A stretch of DNA of 64,000 bases, taken from positions 40,064 to 104,063 of the forward strand of contig NZ_CADCXN010000102.1 of assembly GCF_902806695.1 (NCBI RefSeq), written 5' to 3'. Within the stretch, counting starts at the first letter, position 1; every line of letters starts with the position of its first letter. Shown here piece by piece: positions 25,846 to 34,078 of this stretch. The notes beneath the pieces were generated by a model that ran no database searches, was not told where the DNA came from, and saw only the letters and a program-made list of their open reading frames with translations. Origin of the DNA: Candidatus Methylobacter favarea (GTDB taxonomy: Bacteria > Pseudomonadota > Gammaproteobacteria > Methylococcales > Methylomonadaceae). The position numbers were made by a program, and so were the translations under genes.

Positions 25846-26807
25846 GCGTCCTCGGCAAAAAAGTCAGTTTTCATGATTTTCAGCCGGAGCTGGAAAGCTT
25901 CCGCGAGGCTGTGCTTGAGGGGCTGGCGCGAAAACCCAAGCAAATTCCGCCCAAGTTTTTTTATGATAAAACCGGCTCAAAACTGTTTGAAGCCATTCTC
26001 GAACAGCCGGAATATTACATTCCCGGCATTGAAAGAGAATTATTGCAGACCCATGCTGATGAATTTGCCGAATTGATTGAGCCCGGCGCCATACTCATTG
26101 AACCCGGCAGCGGCAGCTGCGAAAAAGTGCAATTGCTGCTGGAGCAACTCCTGCCGGCCGCCTATGTGCCTATGGATATTTCCGGCGATTTCCTGCAGCA
26201 ATCGGCCTGCGATCTGGGCCAACAGTTTCCGTGGCTGCGCATTTACGCGGCCTGCCTTGATTTCACCCGGCAAATGATAGTGCCGAAAGACGTGCCGGCG
26301 GGCCGGCGCGTGGTATTTATTCCCGGTTCCAGCCTCGGCAATTTTGACCCGCTGGAAGTTCAGCATTTTCTGGGCGGGGTTCACCGGCTGGTCGGTAAAG
26401 GCGGCGGTCTGCTGGTCGGGGTTGACCGCAAAAAAGCAACTGCCGTACTAAATGCCGCCTACAATGATGCGGCCGGCGTTACCGCAGCGTTTAATCTCAA
26501 TCTGCTGGAGCGCATTAACAACGAACTTGACGGCAACATCAGGCGCGACAAGTTCAGGCATTATGCCTATTACAACGACCAGATGGGCAGGATTGAAATG
26601 CATCTGATCAGTCTGGAAGATCAGCAAGTCACTATTTCCGGCCAGGATTTCCGCTTCACCGAAGCCGAATGCATACACACCGAGAATTCCTACAAATACA
26701 GTCCTGATGAATTCATTAATCTGGCTAACGCCAGCGGCTTCAGGCATCAAAAAAGCTGGTCGGATACACACCATTTCTTCAGTATTTATTTTCTTGAAGC
26801 TTGTTGA
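25842..26807 (+). CDS. egtD: L-histidine N-alpha-methyltransferase EgtD
   Basis: A protein of 321 residues, typical for EgtD. It opens with PPKFFYDKTGSKLFEAI and EQPEYYIPGIERELL, followed by the SAM-binding loop LIEPGSGSCEKV. GSSLGNFDP, GVDRKK and the C-terminal ENSYKYSPDEFINLA and SDTHHFFSIYFL segments follow. It trimethylates histidine to hercynine, the first step of ergothioneine synthesis. It is translationally coupled to egtB. Confidence 0.93.
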   Translation: MSVLGKKVSFHDFQPELESFREAVLEGLARKPKQIPPKFFYDKTGSKLFEAILEQPEYYIPGIERELLQTHADEFAELIEPGAILIEPGSGSCEKVQLLLEQLLPAAYVPMDISGDFLQQSACDLGQQFPWLRIYAACLDFTRQMIVPKDVPAGRRVVFIPGSSLGNFDPLEVQHFLGGVHRLVGKGGGLLVGVDRKKATAVLNAAYNDAAGVTAAFNLNLLERINNELDGNIRRDKFRHYAYYNDQMGRIEMHLISLEDQQVTISGQDFRFTEAECIHTENSYKYSPDEFINLANASGFRHQKSWSDTHHFFSIYFLEAC

Positions 26808-27180
26808 AGAGACCGGTCAGCAAAGATTGTCATCTAAACAATGACTTCTTCATAGCGGCAGGCTCTGCCGGAATGACGGGTTTGAAAAACAGTTGTGTAT
26901 AACGACAAGGGCTCGCACCTTTTGGTGCGGCACTACAACCCCGTATCAAAACTTCAATTTGTAAATCGGTTAGCAAAGGTTTAGGATAAAAACTGAACCG
27001 GAAATGGCTGTTTGCGGTCTCTTTTATATGAGATTAAATCTCAGCATCAATCCGGGAATGACAAGTTTTACCCTGTAGTTCAGTACGCAGATGGATCAGT
27101 TAGGACTGAAGTAGAAGATACTCTATTTCAACTGCAAACTCTAAATGGAATAATTAATTCAGCCATTGGCAGGCAAAGGC
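26808..27180. other. Intergenic region with a REP-like repeat, 373 bp
   Basis: A half-palindrome GGCAGGCTCTGCC followed by GGAATGACG lies at 26857-26878. It is the same GCCGGAATGACG end seen at 29025 and 37379. A weak hairpin CACC-TTTT-GGTG follows near 26917. There is no credible gene. Confidence 0.45.
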
Positions 27181-27816
27181 ATGATAACGATAAACAGATC
27201 AGATCCGGTAGTTTATTTGGTTGACGATGAATTTGCGATCCGCGATTCGTTGACTTTATTGCTGGAGTCCTCAGGCCAGACAGTCAAGAGTTTTGACTCT
27301 GCCCAGGCTTTTTTGGATGACTATAAACCTGAACAGGCGGGTTGCCTGATTCTGGATGTCAGAATGCCGCTTATGAGCGGATTTGAGCTGCAGGAGAAAT
27401 TAGCTGAAAAAAATATAACCCTGCCGATTATTTTTATAAGCGGCAATGCCCAAATTCCGGATTCAGCAAAAGCATTCAGAGCCGGCGCGGTCGATTTTCT
27501 TGAAAAACCCTTTGATTATAAAATATTGCTGCAGCGTATCCAGGAAGCTATCAATAAAGATGCCGAGGAAAGAGCGGAAGCCAGTGAAAAACGCCGGCTG
27601 CAAAGCCGTCTGGATCAATTAACATGCCGGGAAAAGGAAGTGCTGAGCCTGATAGTAAGCAGTCATTCCAGTAAAGAAGCCGGCAAAATACTGAACATCA
27701 GCAATCGCACTATAGAAGTGCACAGGGCCAATATTATGGAAAAAATGCAGGTCCAGAACTTCTCTGAACTTATGATAGTAGCCATGAAATGCGGAATTAT
27801 AGCTATTAGCGGCTAG
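27181..27816 (+). CDS. FixJ/NarL-type response regulator
   Basis: About 211 residues. A receiver domain (about 10-125) carries YLVDDE, phospho-Asp in LILDVRMPLMSG and Lys in LEKPFD. A LuxR-type helix-turn-helix (about 145-205) has LTCREKEVLSLIV and NISNRTIEVHRANIMEKM. ATG 27181 is preferred to an in-frame TTG at 27166. FixJ-class regulators pair with PAS-containing FixL-like kinases; the kinase at 35.3 kb is a candidate partner, though not adjacent. Confidence 0.88.
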   Translation: MITINRSDPVVYLVDDEFAIRDSLTLLLESSGQTVKSFDSAQAFLDDYKPEQAGCLILDVRMPLMSGFELQEKLAEKNITLPIIFISGNAQIPDSAKAFRAGAVDFLEKPFDYKILLQRIQEAINKDAEERAEASEKRRLQSRLDQLTCREKEVLSLIVSSHSSKEAGKILNISNRTIEVHRANIMEKMQVQNFSELMIVAMKCGIIAISG

Positions 27817-27910
27817 GATTTATCTCTTAAATTTATATTTTCCGCAGCTTGTCTATTTTCTCAAAGCCGATAATCCTCTCCCCGGTGCGCCAGCACTGCC
27901 TTTAAGCACC

Positions 27911-27940
27911 ATACGTAGGAATACGTAGGTATTCGTCCTA
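27911..27940. promoter_or_regulatory. Three helically phased 10-bp repeats
   Basis: ATACGTAGGA, ATACGTAGGT and ATTCGTCCTA follow one another without gaps at 27911-27940. The first two differ by one base and the third is diverged. A 10-bp period puts each unit on the same face of the helix. They lie between the FixJ-like gene and the Crp/Fnr-like gene, about 190 bp before the latter. The remaining bases of 27817-28132 show no gene. Confidence 0.45.
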
Positions 27941-28132
27941 ATATTAAAAGCTCAGCAAATGGGATTAAATAATATCCAAGACTACAAATGACCAGTCGTC
28001 TTGCACTGGGCCGCATAGCCAAATGTTCCGGTTAGCGGTTAAAAGATCAATAAAAGATCAGCGTGAGACTGCTATTTAGCGGACTATTCTTGCAGAATAG
28101 CTCTTCATTTTTAATTGATTTTGGAGTTACCA

Positions 28133-28990
28133 ATGCCATCTTACAATTCAACACATAATATTTTGCTTGACTCATTGCCTGCAAGCGAATTCGAGCGGTT
28201 GGCTTCGGCTCTGGAACTCGTTTCCCTGCCTTTAGGCAAAGTTCTTTTTGAGCCCGGCGCGGAACTGCGGCATGTTTATTTTCCCACTACCTGCATTATA
28301 TCGAAATTTTACATTATGGAAAGCGGCGCTTCGAGTGAAGTGGCCGTCATCGGCAAGGAGGGCGTTAGCGGCGTAGCGCTATTTATGGGCGGAGGCTCAA
28401 TGCCTAATCAGGCTGTGGTGCAGAGCGCAGGCCAGGCCTATCGGCTGTCCGCCGCGCTGGTCAAACAGGAATTCCAACGCATGGGAGAGTTTCAACGGGT
28501 AATACTGCGTTACACGATGTCGCTTATTACCCAAATTGCGCAGACTGCGGCCTGCAACCGTCATCATTCCGTTGACCAGCAGTTGTGTCGAAGGCTGTTG
28601 CTGAGTCTGGACCGTCTGCCTTCGGACGAACTGGTAATGACTCAGGAAATGATTGCCAATATGCTTGGGGTAAGACGCGAAGGGGTGACCGAATCGGCAG
28701 GAAAACTGCAGAAAGCCGGACTGATAGCTTACCGGCGCGGCCATATCAAGGTTCTGGATAGAAAAGGCCTCGAAGCGAGAGTATGCGAGTGCTATGAAGT
28801 GGTAAAAAAAGAATCGGATCGTCTGCTGGCGCCCGCCAAATCGTCCTGTACCAGCAATGTGCCCAGAATAATTCGCAAAGGTTCGGGTCCAACCGTTATT
28901 CCCTTGAGGCCCAGGCTCAATAGCCAACACCTGGCACGGACCCAGGATGCGCGCGGAAGCAGATTTTTAAATTCAGGGAAAACCGATTAA
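28133..28990 (+). CDS. Crp/Fnr-family transcriptional regulator
   Basis: About 285 residues. A cyclic-nucleotide-binding fold (about 10-130) has LPLGKVLFEPGAELRHVYFP and SEVAVIGKEGVSG. A winged helix (about 150-225) carries LVMTQEMIANMLGVRREGVTE. There are no Fnr-type N-terminal cysteines and the cAMP phosphate cassette is not recognisable, so the ligand is unknown. The C-terminal tail of about 55 residues is longer than usual and low in structure. ATG 28133 has GGAG seven bases upstream and is preferred to a TTG at 28115. Confidence 0.85.
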   Translation: MPSYNSTHNILLDSLPASEFERLASALELVSLPLGKVLFEPGAELRHVYFPTTCIISKFYIMESGASSEVAVIGKEGVSGVALFMGGGSMPNQAVVQSAGQAYRLSAALVKQEFQRMGEFQRVILRYTMSLITQIAQTAACNRHHSVDQQLCRRLLLSLDRLPSDELVMTQEMIANMLGVRREGVTESAGKLQKAGLIAYRRGHIKVLDRKGLEARVCECYEVVKKESDRLLAPAKSSCTSNVPRIIRKGSGPTVIPLRPRLNSQHLARTQDARGSRFLNSGKTD

Positions 28991-29009
28991 GGGCTAGGTA
29001 ATTAGCCCT

Positions 29010-29033
29010 CATTCCGGCAGGAGCGCCGGAATG
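29010..29033. repeat. REP-like palindrome
   Basis: CATTCCGGC (29010-29018) and GCCGGAATG (29025-29033) are perfect arms around AGGAGC, followed by ACG. The same GCCGGAATGACG end occurs at about 26867 and 37379. It is probably a dispersed intergenic repeat and could act as the terminator of the Crp/Fnr gene. Confidence 0.6.
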
Positions 29034-29141
29034 ACGTCAAGGGTAATAAATTCCTGACCCTGACAAAAAGTGCTAATACATTTCTTGATTAGCAAGAATC
29101 TTACGCTAAGCGCTGATACCACTGTACAGGCAGGGATTGCC

Positions 29142-29213
29142 GGACCAATCTGCCGGGAGCGGGTTGCCATTTACACCCATCCGGGTGCAGGGCAGAAGGC
29201 CCCGCATGAATCC
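29142..29213. repeat. Diverged copy of the 37.2-kb intergenic repeat, inverted
   Basis: Segments CAATCTGCCGGGAGCGGGTT, GCCATTTAC, GGGTGCAGGGCAG and GCCCCGCATGA follow in order. They correspond to the reverse complement of the unit at 37287-37352 (CAATCCGCCGGGAGCGGATT, GGCATTTAC, GGGTGCGGGGCAG, GCCCCGCATGA). Confidence 0.6.
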
Positions 29214-29373
29214 AGGCTACAGAGATGTGGACTACGAAAGCCATCCTTGGCTTCTTGGGTTCCTGCGGACGACTCTTGCTAATCCCGAATCCGGATACAT
29301 TTTGGATAAAGCGCCCCATCCTCCTCACCTTTCCCCTTCAAACAAAACCCTAGCCGGCATGCGGCTGACTGCG

Positions 29374-30108
29374 TTAGCCAATGTGCTGGGCGGTCGCATA
29401 AATATACAGCTTGGCGCTGTAATAATGCCATAGAATAGAGCGGTAGGAGCCATCCTGATGGCGGCAACGGTTGACATGGTCAACCCTGGTATTCTCATTT
29501 TTCAATTGGGCCAGCACTCTCTGCGTTTCCTGACTGTCATCAGCATGAACCAGCTCAAGAAAAGGCCGTCCCAGCAGGTACTCCAGAGGATAACCCAAGG
29601 TTACTTCCCAACTGTTGCTCAGCCGCCAGAAGCAGTCATTTTCATCAAGAATGCAAAGCAAATCTTTGGTATAGGCATAAAACTCATCGGAAGCTTCCTG
29701 TATGCTTTTAACCGGCAGTTTGAACTTCCTGATTCGCAAACTGGTTTTAATCCAGGCGACTAACTCCCTGGGACTGATCGGCTGGACGAGGTAAGCATCG
29801 GCTCCGCCTTCCAGTCCGGCAACCACGGCTTCGCTCCTGATCTCCTCGGCAGTCAGGTGAATAACCGGAATATGAGATGTCTCGGGGTCGGACTTGATGT
29901 GCTGGCAAACTTCAAGCCCGCTCATATCAGACAGATTGACATCAAGCAGAATAAGGTCGGGGCTTTGTTGCGCCATCTCCAGCGCTTCTTTTCCACTGGC
30001 CGCTGCCATGACTTCAAATCCTGCATAGTTTAATATCCGGACGGTCGTGTACTGGCCAATAGGATTGTCATCGACTACCAGTATCCGCTGCTTTAATTGA
30101 TCAACCAT
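29374..30108 (-). CDS. Response regulator with C-terminal PAS domain
   Basis: About 244 residues. The receiver (about 5-125) has LVVDDN, phospho-Asp in LILLDVNLSDMSG and Lys replaced near LVQPISPREL, where Gln precedes Pro instead of the usual Lys-Pro. That loss of the switch lysine may impair phosphorylation signalling. The PAS domain (about 140-240) contains YTKDLLCILDEN and SWEVTLGYPLEYLLGRPFLELVH (read in part). It starts ten bases after the hybrid kinase gene and is the last gene of the stressosome-linked operon. ATG 30108 is preferred to an in-frame TTG at 30132. Confidence 0.8.
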   Translation of the reverse strand: MVDQLKQRILVVDDNPIGQYTTVRILNYAGFEVMAAASGKEALEMAQQSPDLILLDVNLSDMSGLEVCQHIKSDPETSHIPVIHLTAEEIRSEAVVAGLEGGADAYLVQPISPRELVAWIKTSLRIRKFKLPVKSIQEASDEFYAYTKDLLCILDENDCFWRLSNSWEVTLGYPLEYLLGRPFLELVHADDSQETQRVLAQLKNENTRVDHVNRCRHQDGSYRSILWHYYSAKLYIYATAQHIG

Positions 30109-30118
30109 TAATTCTTTC

Positions 30119-32263
30119 TCACCGTTTATCAAGCGCCTGCATGGCCTTCTCCAAGGTAGCCTGTATGTTTTTTATTAAAATTGCTCCCGAATCCGTATTT
30201 TTGGAAAGAATGGCCACCACTTTTGCATTCAATGCTTGCCGCTCCGCAGGGTCGAGTATTTTAGAAGTATTGATAATCACGGGAATGTGCCGGGTGGCGG
30301 CATTTTCCTTGAGTTTATGCAGCACTTCCAAACCGCATATTTCCGACCTGATCAAATCCATAAAAATCACATCCGGCTGTCTGGCTTCGGCCAGTTGCAA
30401 GGCTTCCAGGCCGCTCGCCGTTTCCAGTATGCGATATTTTTCATCCGCTAATAAACCTTTCAGAATATAGCGATCCACTTCCTGATCATCCACAATCAGG
30501 ATAGTCTTGACCGGAACGCGTTGCCTCAGAGTGCGCAGCTTGTTCAATAGCCATTGGCGGCTAAGCGGCTTGGAGCAATAATCTTCCATATCCAGCGATA
30601 ACGCCCGGTTCTGCTCAGGCAGCATGGAAGCGATAATAACGGGAATATGGCGGGTAGCGGGGTCGGTTTTAAGTTCCAGCAAAAATGACCAGCTATCCTC
30701 TTCCGGAAACAGAACATCGAGGATAATCGCCAGCGGTTTGATCTGCATTAAAAATTCGCGGCCTGCCTTAATGGACCTGGCAGACATCATATAATAGTCG
30801 GTATGGCCCAGATATTCATTGTAAAGCGCATGCGTGGCCTGATCAGGATCAATGACGAGTACTGGATACGGCCTAGTGAAATTTAAATTCTCAGCGGGGA
30901 CCAGCGGCGTTCTGGCTGAATCAGGAGACCTGACGGGTATAAAAGCATAAAATGTTGAACCTTTGCCTAAGCTGCTTTTCACGCTTACCGTGCCGCCCAG
31001 CAGGTTACCCAGCTTTTTACAAATCGACAGTCCCAGCCCGGTTCCTCGAAAGGCAGTTTTTGGGGCGTTGTCAAGCTGGGTGTATGGATCAAATATGCGG
31101 GACTGATCTTCTTCAGCGATACCAATACCGGTATCGGCTACGGCAAAGATGACTGAGCGTTTACTCTTGCTGAGCCGCGCGCTTACCCGAATTTCTCCGG
31201 CTTCAGTGAATTTGAGGGCGTTGGAAATAAAATTTCTCAGGATTTGCGCGAGCTTTCCTTCATCGGTATAGAGCAGAGGCAGGCCTTCGGGCTCGGCAAA
31301 AAACAAGCCCAGCGTTTTGCCATCCAGCATGGGTTTAAACATGCCGCGCAGACTGCTGAACAGGTTCACTATAGAGACTTCCTTGCGCTCCAGAGTTAAT
31401 TTTCCGGCATCGATTTTGGCCAGATCGAGCAGATCGCTTACCATGCCGGAAAGCTCATCAGCGGCTTTATGAATAAAATTTACCTGTTTTTCCTGCTCCA
31501 GCGTAAGATCGCCGTCCATTTTATTCAGCAAAATTGCCGACAGCGTTACAATTGAATTCAAGGGCGTGCGGAACTCATGGCTCATATGGGATAAAAAGCT
31601 CGCCCTCAAATTATTGGCCTGAGTTAACTGTGCCGCTTTTTCGTCCAGTTCGTGATAAAGCGCCACAACCCCGCGATTGGTATCCTCCAGCTCTGTATTA
31701 ATCCGCGCCAGATCTTCCTGTTTTTTACGCAATTCCGTTAGCGCTTGCATCAATTCCTGGTTCTGCAAGCGAATTTCTTCCAGGGGCTCTTGCTTTGCCG
31801 ATTGTTCTAAAGCGTCAATGAGCTGCAATATTAGCCGGGAGGTAATCAAGCCTTTATCGAAGGGAATGGTCTTGCCGAGGAAAACGGAAGTGCCTTTACC
31901 GCTCCCGGTTTCCAGGTGAAAATAATCCATCAGCTGCCGCGCGCCGACGAGACCGCATTTCAAACCGGTCCGCGAGGAAAAGTTTCCTTGCAGAATTTTT
32001 TCGGCATCGGCAATGCCCGGCCCCTGATCGCGGAAGAATATGGCAAATATCTGGGGCAGATTATCGCCCTGCACAACAAATTCGGCCCTGCCTCCGCCGC
32101 CATACTGGTAGGTATTGCGGGCGATTTCCGAAACCGCCGTGCTGATTCGGATTTGATCAGTCCGGGAAAATCCCAGCATTTCAGCAATCAGTCTGGCCCG
32201 TTGCCGAACATAAACGATGTCCTGCTCGTAGCGTATTTGTATATTAATGATAGGCAGTTTCAT
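30119..32263 (-). CDS. Hybrid histidine kinase with N-terminal RsbT-like ATPase domain and two receivers
   Basis: A protein of 714 residues. An RsbT/RsbW-type HATPase (about 1-135) has SEIARNTYQYGGGG and FRDQGPGIADAEK. A coiled coil (about 165-215) and HisKA with the phospho-His in SHMSHEFRTPLNS (about 225) follow. HATPase_c carries RNFISNALKFTEAGE, VADTGIGIAEED and GTGLGLSICKKLG. Two receivers have Asp in AIILDVLFPEE and VIFMDLIRSE. There is no membrane helix. It overlaps the phosphatase gene by four bases, tying stressosome output to a phosphorelay. Substrates are unknown. Confidence 0.88.
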   Translation of the reverse strand: MKLPIINIQIRYEQDIVYVRQRARLIAEMLGFSRTDQIRISTAVSEIARNTYQYGGGGRAEFVVQGDNLPQIFAIFFRDQGPGIADAEKILQGNFSSRTGLKCGLVGARQLMDYFHLETGSGKGTSVFLGKTIPFDKGLITSRLILQLIDALEQSAKQEPLEEIRLQNQELMQALTELRKKQEDLARINTELEDTNRGVVALYHELDEKAAQLTQANNLRASFLSHMSHEFRTPLNSIVTLSAILLNKMDGDLTLEQEKQVNFIHKAADELSGMVSDLLDLAKIDAGKLTLERKEVSIVNLFSSLRGMFKPMLDGKTLGLFFAEPEGLPLLYTDEGKLAQILRNFISNALKFTEAGEIRVSARLSKSKRSVIFAVADTGIGIAEEDQSRIFDPYTQLDNAPKTAFRGTGLGLSICKKLGNLLGGTVSVKSSLGKGSTFYAFIPVRSPDSARTPLVPAENLNFTRPYPVLVIDPDQATHALYNEYLGHTDYYMMSARSIKAGREFLMQIKPLAIILDVLFPEEDSWSFLLELKTDPATRHIPVIIASMLPEQNRALSLDMEDYCSKPLSRQWLLNKLRTLRQRVPVKTILIVDDQEVDRYILKGLLADEKYRILETASGLEALQLAEARQPDVIFMDLIRSEICGLEVLHKLKENAATRHIPVIINTSKILDPAERQALNAKVVAILSKNTDSGAILIKNIQATLEKAMQALDKR

Positions 32264-33291
32264 AAGGTAGATTCAGCCTCTTTAATAACCACCACCCCTG
32301 CATCGTCCCGCCCGCGAAAATAGTCCCGGTAAAGTATCCCGGCGATAAGGCCGGGGTGCTTTCTTTGCAATACCGGCAGCTCATCGAGCCGCCAATGCGT
32401 GGCGAGGCCGTCCGAATGCATGACCAGCAGCGCATTTTCAGGCCAGGGGTAGATAAATTCCTGAATTTTTCTCACCGGGCCTCCCGCGGTACCGTTCAGT
32501 GACACCATATGACAGCCGGCCTCAGGATGGATGATGAGTCCTGATATATTGCCGACGCCGGCATAGCGCACGAGGCGCGATGCCGGCAGTATCTCGGCCA
32601 CTGCGATCACAGCGCCGCGGGTAGATTTTAAAGCGCTATGCATATAACTGAGTAATTGTCCGGCTGTGGCCCCGCGCGCTGCGTTTTTATTAAAAACCTC
32701 GACGGCGGCCTGCGAAGCTTCAGCCGCATAAGGGCCATGCCCCAGGCCGTCCGCCATCATTGCAATAATGCGATCCGGTAACTGGCGTACTGCCCAGGCA
32801 TCGCCGCAAAGCTCTTCGCCCGGCATCGGCACACAAACACCCCCAAAGGATATGGGCTCGGGAGCCGGCGCAAAGGAAGCGGGCGCTTTATTCCACAGGC
32901 GGCTAAACACAGCCGTGCCCTGATTAAGAACGCTGTAAATTTCGCAGTATGCCGAAAGCCGGTAAATGGCGCCCAGGCCGTTTCCATAGCTGCCAGCCGT
33001 AGAAAAGCCATCGCGCAGACAGTCATTGATATGGGCGATGCCCGGTCCCCGATCCAGCGCCAGGATATCCAGGCCCTGGCTGTCCTTATTTTCGATAACG
33101 CGCAACAGAATCTCACCTCCTGCCGCATGCTTGATTAAATTGGTCGCCATTTCTGAAATGATCAGATTAACCTTGCTCTCCATTGCCGCATCGAAACCCG
33201 CAGCTTGCGAAAATCGAGCTGCCTGTCGCCGGGCTTCAGCCACTTGACTGGCATCTTTTATTGACAGGCGGGCATAGATGTTCAACGCCAC
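32260..33291 (-). CDS. RsbX-like phosphatase: RsbT-type ATPase domain fused to SpoIIE/PP2C domain
   Basis: A protein of 343 residues. The N-terminal HATPase (about 5-135) has ISEMATNLIKHAAGGEILL and LDRGPGIAHIND. The C-terminal PP2C/SpoIIE domain (about 150-340) has GEELCGDAWAV, ADGLGHGPYAAEAS, HSDGLATHW and a final GRDDAGVVVIKE; the Asp residues are metal ligands. It probably dephosphorylates RsbS/RsbR-type proteins to reset the module. The start is a GTG overlapping rsbT by ten bases; a TTG six bases later with GAGG in front is an alternative. Confidence 0.85.
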   Translation of the reverse strand: MALNIYARLSIKDASQVAEARRQAARFSQAAGFDAAMESKVNLIISEMATNLIKHAAGGEILLRVIENKDSQGLDILALDRGPGIAHINDCLRDGFSTAGSYGNGLGAIYRLSAYCEIYSVLNQGTAVFSRLWNKAPASFAPAPEPISFGGVCVPMPGEELCGDAWAVRQLPDRIIAMMADGLGHGPYAAEASQAAVEVFNKNAARGATAGQLLSYMHSALKSTRGAVIAVAEILPASRLVRYAGVGNISGLIIHPEAGCHMVSLNGTAGGPVRKIQEFIYPWPENALLVMHSDGLATHWRLDELPVLQRKHPGLIAGILYRDYFRGRDDAGVVVIKEAESTL

Positions 33292-33689
33292 CTCGTGATG
33301 GTAATGCGCGTTCCTGCGTCGGGGCCGGAATCAATTACAAACTCATTAACCAGACGTTTGGAACCGCCCAGCCCCAGGCCCAATCCTACGCCCGTAGTGA
33401 AACCATCCTTAAGCGCCTGGTCAATGTCGGCTATGCCGGGGCCGTGGTCTTCAAAAAACAGCCGCAGACCGACTCGCCCGACCTGGCTTTTTAGAATGTC
33501 CAAAATTACCGTCCCGCCGCCTCCGTAAATCAGCGTATTACGCGCCAGTTCACTGGCGGCGGTTACCATCTTGGTCTGATCCACCAGGCTGAAGCCTTCA
33601 TTTTTCATTACATCCCGCACCCGTTGCCGTAAGCGAACAATGTCTTCAGAATCCTGGATCTGCGCCGTTTCACTCTGGCTGACGCTCAT
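33282..33689 (-). CDS. rsbT: RsbT-type serine/threonine switch kinase
   Basis: About 135 residues, a single GHKL ATPase domain. The N box is AASELARNTLIYGGGG, followed by FEDHGPGIADIDQ, GLGLGLGGSKRL and TRITITRWR. In the family RsbT sits on the stressosome, phosphorylates RsbS and RsbR on stress, and is released to switch on its target. ATG 33689 has GGAGGG at correct spacing; an ATG two codons earlier and a TTG at 33719 are less suitable. It overlaps rsbS by 20 bases. Confidence 0.9.
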   Translation of the reverse strand: MSVSQSETAQIQDSEDIVRLRQRVRDVMKNEGFSLVDQTKMVTAASELARNTLIYGGGGTVILDILKSQVGRVGLRLFFEDHGPGIADIDQALKDGFTTGVGLGLGLGGSKRLVNEFVIDSGPDAGTRITITRWR

Positions 33690-34071
33690 GGCCATTCCCT
33701 CCGACTGATGTTCCCGCAAGTTGCCGGAGCATAGCCATGCCGCTATTTACATTCAGGGCGGTGCGCACATTAGGTAAACTAAGCCCTAATTCGACAATAG
33801 TTATAGCCACCGCAGGCCGAATGCCGGCTACTACTGTTTCAGCGCCTAACAGCTGGGTCATCAAAGCGATATTTCCGAGCATTCTGCCCATGAAAGAATC
33901 CACGGTTTCCACTGAGGAAATATCAATCAGTACGCCCTTGGCTTTAGTTTTAACTACCCTTTCAGTGAGTTCATCCTGTAGCTGCAAGGCCAGACGATCA
34001 TGCATCTCTACCTGGATGCTGATTAGTAAAAAATCGTCCAGTTGTAAAATCGGGATCGTGTCCATGGTCAT
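33670..34071 (-). CDS. rsbS: RsbS-type STAS-domain stressosome core protein
   Basis: A protein of 133 residues, a single STAS domain. PILQLDDFLLISIQVEM opens it. LIDISSVETVDSFMGRML carries the Ser in the DSF position that RsbT phosphorylates in Bacillus RsbS. AGIRPAVAITIVELGL matches the conserved C-terminal part. GGAG precedes the ATG, and the gene lies seven bases after rsbR. It forms the stressosome core with RsbR. Confidence 0.92.
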   Translation of the reverse strand: MTMDTIPILQLDDFLLISIQVEMHDRLALQLQDELTERVVKTKAKGVLIDISSVETVDSFMGRMLGNIALMTQLLGAETVVAGIRPAVAITIVELGLSLPNVRTALNVNSGMAMLRQLAGTSVGGNGHERQPE

Positions 34072-34078
34072 GATCTCC

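Larger units (their letters stand above)
28991..29373. other. Intergenic region with repeats, 383 bp
   Basis: It contains a perfect palindrome (29010-29033) and one copy of the long intergenic repeat (29142-29213), both listed separately. ORFs across it look like repeat sequence read as protein, and I call no gene. Confidence 0.5.

Noticed and set aside
29070..29467. Several 60-100-codon ORFs between the Crp/Fnr and REC-PAS genes
   Set aside because: They read through the repeat element or antisense to the REC-PAS gene and have no ribosome sites.
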